This document shows positions 61,405-64,000 of a stretch of DNA of 64,000 nucleotides, one piece after another. The position numbers were made by a program, and so were the translations under genes. Numbering within the stretch: position 1 is the stretch's first letter; every line of letters starts with the position of its first letter. The DNA is from Albibacterium sp963696875 (GTDB lineage: Bacteria; Bacteroidota; Bacteroidia; Sphingobacteriales; Sphingobacteriaceae): contig CAVOLQ010000007.1 in the NCBI GenBank assembly GCA_963696875.1, positions 434,001 through 498,000 on the forward strand, written 5' to 3'. Below the pieces are notes generated by a model. It had not been told where the DNA came from. It did not search any database and saw nothing but the letters and a program-made list of their open reading frames with translations.

Positions 61405-63510
61405 TTATTTTACCTTAATATCTACTCCCAAACGTTGCAAGTAGGCGATCATAGCGATGATTTCTTTTTCTGGACTTACCTCAATTTGATTGCCCTTTAG
61501 ATCTTCTGCAATCTCATTAGCTTGGTTTTCCAAATGTGCAATTGACTCTTGATCGAAACCAGCTGGATACGGTACTCCTAAAGTTTGCATAGCGCGAATT
61601 TTTGCTGGCGTAGTGCTTTTATCTAAATCTTGATTAATTAACCAAGGATATGCGGGCATAATACTTCCCGGTGATGTAATCGTCGGGTCAAGCATATGAT
61701 CATAGTGCCATTTATTAGGGTATTTTTGTCCTAAACGTTGTAAGTCTGGACCTGTTCTTTTCGAACCCCACAGGAAAGGATGATCATAAACATACTCACC
61801 CGCTTTACTATATTCACCATAACGGGTTGTTTCAGAACGGAAGGGTCTTACCATTTGAGAGTGACAACCCATACAGCCTTCGCGGATGTAAATATCTCGG
61901 CCCTGAAGTTCTAAAGGTGTATAAGGTTTTACACTGGCGATGGTAGGTACATTAGACGAAATCATGAAAGTCGGCATCATTTCTACCATTCCTCCAATCA
62001 ATATTACGATTAAAGTTAAGGTCATAAACAAGGCTGGTTTACGCTCCAAACGGCGGTGCCATGATTTTTCCCTTTTAACGACAGGCTCCAAAGGCATTGC
62101 TTCAGCAGGTTCATCAGCCAATAACTTTCCTTGTTTCATGGTTTTAGTTAAGTTGAAAGTCATGAGGATTGCTCCGGATAAATATAAAGCACCACCCACC
62201 GCTCGCATCATATACATAGGAAGGATTTCTAAAACCGTCGTTAGGAAGTTGGGATATTTTAACGTTCCTTCAGGAGTAAACTCTTTCCACATTAATCCTT
62301 GAACTACCGCACCCCAATAAAGAGGAATAGCATAGAATAGAATTCCTAGGGTGCCTAACCAAAAATGGACTGAGGCTAATTTTTTCGAATACAATTCGGT
62401 TTTATACATTCTTGGGATCAACCAATACAAAATTGCGAAAATCATAAAGCCATTCCAGCCTAGAGCTCCAACGTGAACGTGTGCTACAATCCAGTCTGTA
62501 AAGTGAGCAATAGCATTTACTTTCTTTAAAGACAACATAGGTCCTTCAAAAGTTGCCATCCCATAAGCAGTTAATGCCACTACCATGAATTTTAACATGG
62601 GTTCTTTACGTACTTTATCCCAAGCGCCACGTAAGGTCAATAAACCGTTGATCATACCTCCCCAGCTTGGAGCAATTAGCATGATGGAGAAAACAACTCC
62701 TAAAGATTGTGCCCATTCTGGTAAGGCGGTATATAATAAGTGGTGTGGACCGGCCCAGATATAAAGGAATATTAGGGACCAGAAGTGAAGAATACTCAGT
62801 TTATACGAATAGATAGGGCGGTTAGCCATTTTAGGTAGGTAGTAGTACATCATTCCTAAAAAAGGCGTAGTTAGGAAAAAGGCAACTGCATTATGTCCAT
62901 ACCACCACTGTACTAAAGCATCTTGAACACCGGCATAGATATAATAACTCTTCCACATGCTGATAGGTAATTGAGCAGAGTTCACAATATGCAATACTGC
63001 AACAGTAACGAAGGTCGCAATGTAAAACCAGATGGCAACATAAAGGTGACGCTCCCTACGTTTTACAATGGTTCCAAACATGTTGATACCGAAAACCACC
63101 CAAATGATGGTTATTGCGATATCAATCGGCCATTCCATTTCGGCATATTCATGGGACGTGGTATACCCCAGCAATAATGTGACCGCTGAAGCCACAATGA
63201 TGAGCTGCCACATCCAGAAGTGGATATTGCTTAGTTTATCACTAAACATTCTTGTTTTTAGCAATCGCTGCATTGAATAGTAAATTCCCATAAAGATGGA
63301 GTTTCCAACGAACGCGAAGATGACTGCGTTGGTATGTACTGGACGAACCCTACCAAATGTAGTATATTGGTTGTCAAAGTTCATAAATGGCCAAAAGAGC
63401 TGTATTGCGGCTAAAAGCCCAACAGTCATCCCAATAATTCCCCAAACAATCGTCGCTATCCCAAAGTTTCTAACGATCTTGTTGTCGTAACTGAATTTTT
63501 CTAACTGCAT
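61405..63510 (-). CDS. ccoNO: Fused cbb3-type cytochrome c oxidase subunits I and II (CcoNO)
   Basis: A 701-residue fusion. Residues about 1-470 are CcoN: 12 helices with heme and CuB ligands in VHTNAVIFAFVGN, WWYGHNAVAFFL, WAGPHHLLYT and DWIVAHVHVGALGWNGF. Residues about 490-700 are CcoO, with one helix and GCMGCHSQMVRPFRSETTRYG (heme c; CxxCH). Such fusions are found in Bacteroidetes. The enzyme reduces oxygen with high affinity and suggests respiration at low oxygen. It follows ccoS by about 110 bp, which contain a probable promoter. Confidence 0.95.
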   Translation of the reverse strand: MQLEKFSYDNKIVRNFGIATIVWGIIGMTVGLLAAIQLFWPFMNFDNQYTTFGRVRPVHTNAVIFAFVGNSIFMGIYYSMQRLLKTRMFSDKLSNIHFWMWQLIIVASAVTLLLGYTTSHEYAEMEWPIDIAITIIWVVFGINMFGTIVKRRERHLYVAIWFYIATFVTVAVLHIVNSAQLPISMWKSYYIYAGVQDALVQWWYGHNAVAFFLTTPFLGMMYYYLPKMANRPIYSYKLSILHFWSLIFLYIWAGPHHLLYTALPEWAQSLGVVFSIMLIAPSWGGMINGLLTLRGAWDKVRKEPMLKFMVVALTAYGMATFEGPMLSLKKVNAIAHFTDWIVAHVHVGALGWNGFMIFAILYWLIPRMYKTELYSKKLASVHFWLGTLGILFYAIPLYWGAVVQGLMWKEFTPEGTLKYPNFLTTVLEILPMYMMRAVGGALYLSGAILMTFNLTKTMKQGKLLADEPAEAMPLEPVVKREKSWHRRLERKPALFMTLTLIVILIGGMVEMMPTFMISSNVPTIASVKPYTPLELQGRDIYIREGCMGCHSQMVRPFRSETTRYGEYSKAGEYVYDHPFLWGSKRTGPDLQRLGQKYPNKWHYDHMLDPTITSPGSIMPAYPWLINQDLDKSTTPAKIRAMQTLGVPYPAGFDQESIAHLENQANEIAEDLKGNQIEVSPEKEIIAMIAYLQRLGVDIKVK

Positions 63511-63539
63511 TTTCTAAGGTAGGTTTTGTTATTTATGTG

Positions 63540-63570
63540 TAAAATTAGCTTGTATTGATTAAAGACAAAA
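63540..63570 (-). promoter_or_regulatory. Possible promoter and CRP/FNR-type site upstream of ccoNO
   Basis: On the minus strand TTTG (63569-63566), 18 bases, TAATTTTA (63547-63540, one mismatch to TAnnTTTG). Overlapping the upstream element is TTGTC-TTTA-ATCAA (63568-63555), whose right half matches the FNR half-site exactly and left half in three of five bases. The overlap with the -33 element is unusual for an activator, so the regulatory claim is weak. Confidence 0.3.
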
Positions 63571-63619
63571 TGATGACAAATAGCCAGAAAAGTGAGCAAT
63601 GTCATTCTTTTTTTAATGT

Positions 63620-63802
63620 TTACTCTTTTGAAGATTCGACAGTTCCATCTGGAGGTGAAGAAAGCTCATCATCAAATAACATTCGTATTGCAGGTGTCTG
63701 TGTATCTTCGTGTTGTCCTGTTTTGTTTGCCCAAATAAAAGCACCTAGAAAAATAAGTGCAACAAAAACACTACAGCCAATGAGAAAGTATAAAACATCC
63801 AT
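63620..63802 (-). CDS. ccoS: CcoS/FixS cbb3 oxidase maturation protein
   Basis: A 60-residue protein. One N-terminal helix (DVLYFLIGCSVFVALIFLGAFIW) is followed by a short polar tail with TPAIRMLFDDE. CcoS proteins open this way and end the helix with a W-x-x-x-G pattern (WANKTG). It is needed for cofactor insertion into CcoN. Two bases separate it from the ccoI stop, so it is translated from the same transcript. Confidence 0.88.
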   Translation of the reverse strand: MDVLYFLIGCSVFVALIFLGAFIWANKTGQHEDTQTPAIRMLFDDELSSPPDGTVESSKE

Positions 63803-63804
63803 AT

Positions 63805-64000
63805 CTATATTTTATTTAATTTTTTACCAAAATAATGAGTGGAAAGACTTGTAAAAGAAATAATCGTCACGGTGCTTACAGGCATTAGTATTGCCGCAAA
63901 AAGTGGCGACATGGTTCCTTGAACAGCGAAACTGATTCCTACAACATTATAGAGCAATGAAATTACAAAGCTCCTATGAATTACTTTTACTGCATCTTTT
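63805..64000 (-). CDS. ccoI: Copper-translocating P-type ATPase CcoI/FixI, C-terminal fragment (runs off the window)
   Basis: The last 64 codons of a gene continuing beyond the window edge. The residues read KVIHRSFVISLLYNVVGI, then a second hydrophobic helix with SPLFAAILMPVSTVTII, and a short basic end. This is the last pair of membrane helices of a P1B-type ATPase, where MPxSSxxV-type sequences are conserved. Position before ccoS indicates CcoI, the pump supplying copper to the cbb3 oxidase. The catalytic parts are outside the window. Confidence 0.85.
   Translation of the reverse strand, partial: KDAVKVIHRSFVISLLYNVVGISFAVQGTMSPLFAAILMPVSTVTIISFTSLSTHYFGKKLNKI

Overview
The window is a stretch of AT-rich chromosome from a member of the Bacteroidetes, most likely a Sphingobacteriaceae-type organism (Pedobacter/Sphingobacterium relatives). 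Three things support this. The gene content is typical: a DUF2851 protein, a fused cbb3 oxidase CcoNO, a TonB receptor with a carboxypeptidase-regulatory-like N-terminus, fused HisIE, and the his order G-D-C-B-H-A-F-IE. Both tRNA promoters carry the Bacteroidetes sigma signature (TTTG/TTG, 19-20 bp, TAnnTTTG). Shine-Dalgarno sequences are mostly absent. The species assignment is inference.

Layout. 0-8 kb: M16 peptidase, a Rossmann-fold protein, a small HExxH membrane protein, a flavin monooxygenase, panB, obgE, adk, tRNA-Arg. 8-20 kb: an alpha/beta hydrolase, a first GAPDH, an APC permease, tyrS, a LuxE-like protein, a penicillin-acylase-family hydrolase, ribE and a biotin carboxylase. 20-25 kb: a glycolysis cluster holding a BadF-type sugar kinase, a NUDIX-like regulator with a broken catalytic box, pfkA, a second and degenerate BadF-type protein, and gapA. 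Matching TGTA-N5-TACA palindromes lie upstream of the kinase and in the regulator/pfkA divergent region. 25-29 kb: cutC, an NlpC/P60 peptidase paired with a dipeptide epimerase (murein peptide recycling), a coiled-coil protein and a WD40 protein.

29-36.6 kb: the complete histidine operon on the minus strand, preceded by a short leader ORF encoding HHLHFH, the mark of histidine attenuation. Every gene from hisG to hisF carries one or more single-base indels, about 18 in 6.5 kb. hisIE and all other genes in the window read cleanly. The operon is either very recently inactivated or this stretch of the assembly is poor.

36.8-51.7 kb: mtaB, an NlpC/P60 lipoprotein, a 41-residue membrane protein, a DnaQ-like exonuclease, queG, a LOG-family protein, recR, an SDR, smc, an omega-amidase-like hydrolase, DUF2851, PspC, ankyrin and TauE/SafE proteins. 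52-57 kb: ubiX, then xerD followed by a probable metal-uptake unit (a His/Cys-containing small protein, a TonB receptor and a lipoprotein), and tRNA-His. 57-64 kb: a PAQR/hemolysin III protein and the cbb3 oxidase operon ccoI(partial)-S-NO-Q-P-G-H-safE.

No CRISPR array, insertion sequence, prophage or rRNA was seen. The most interesting items are the his attenuator upstream of an indel-ridden operon, and the predicted NUDIX-regulator/operator circuit over glycolysis with its degenerate kinase paralogue.
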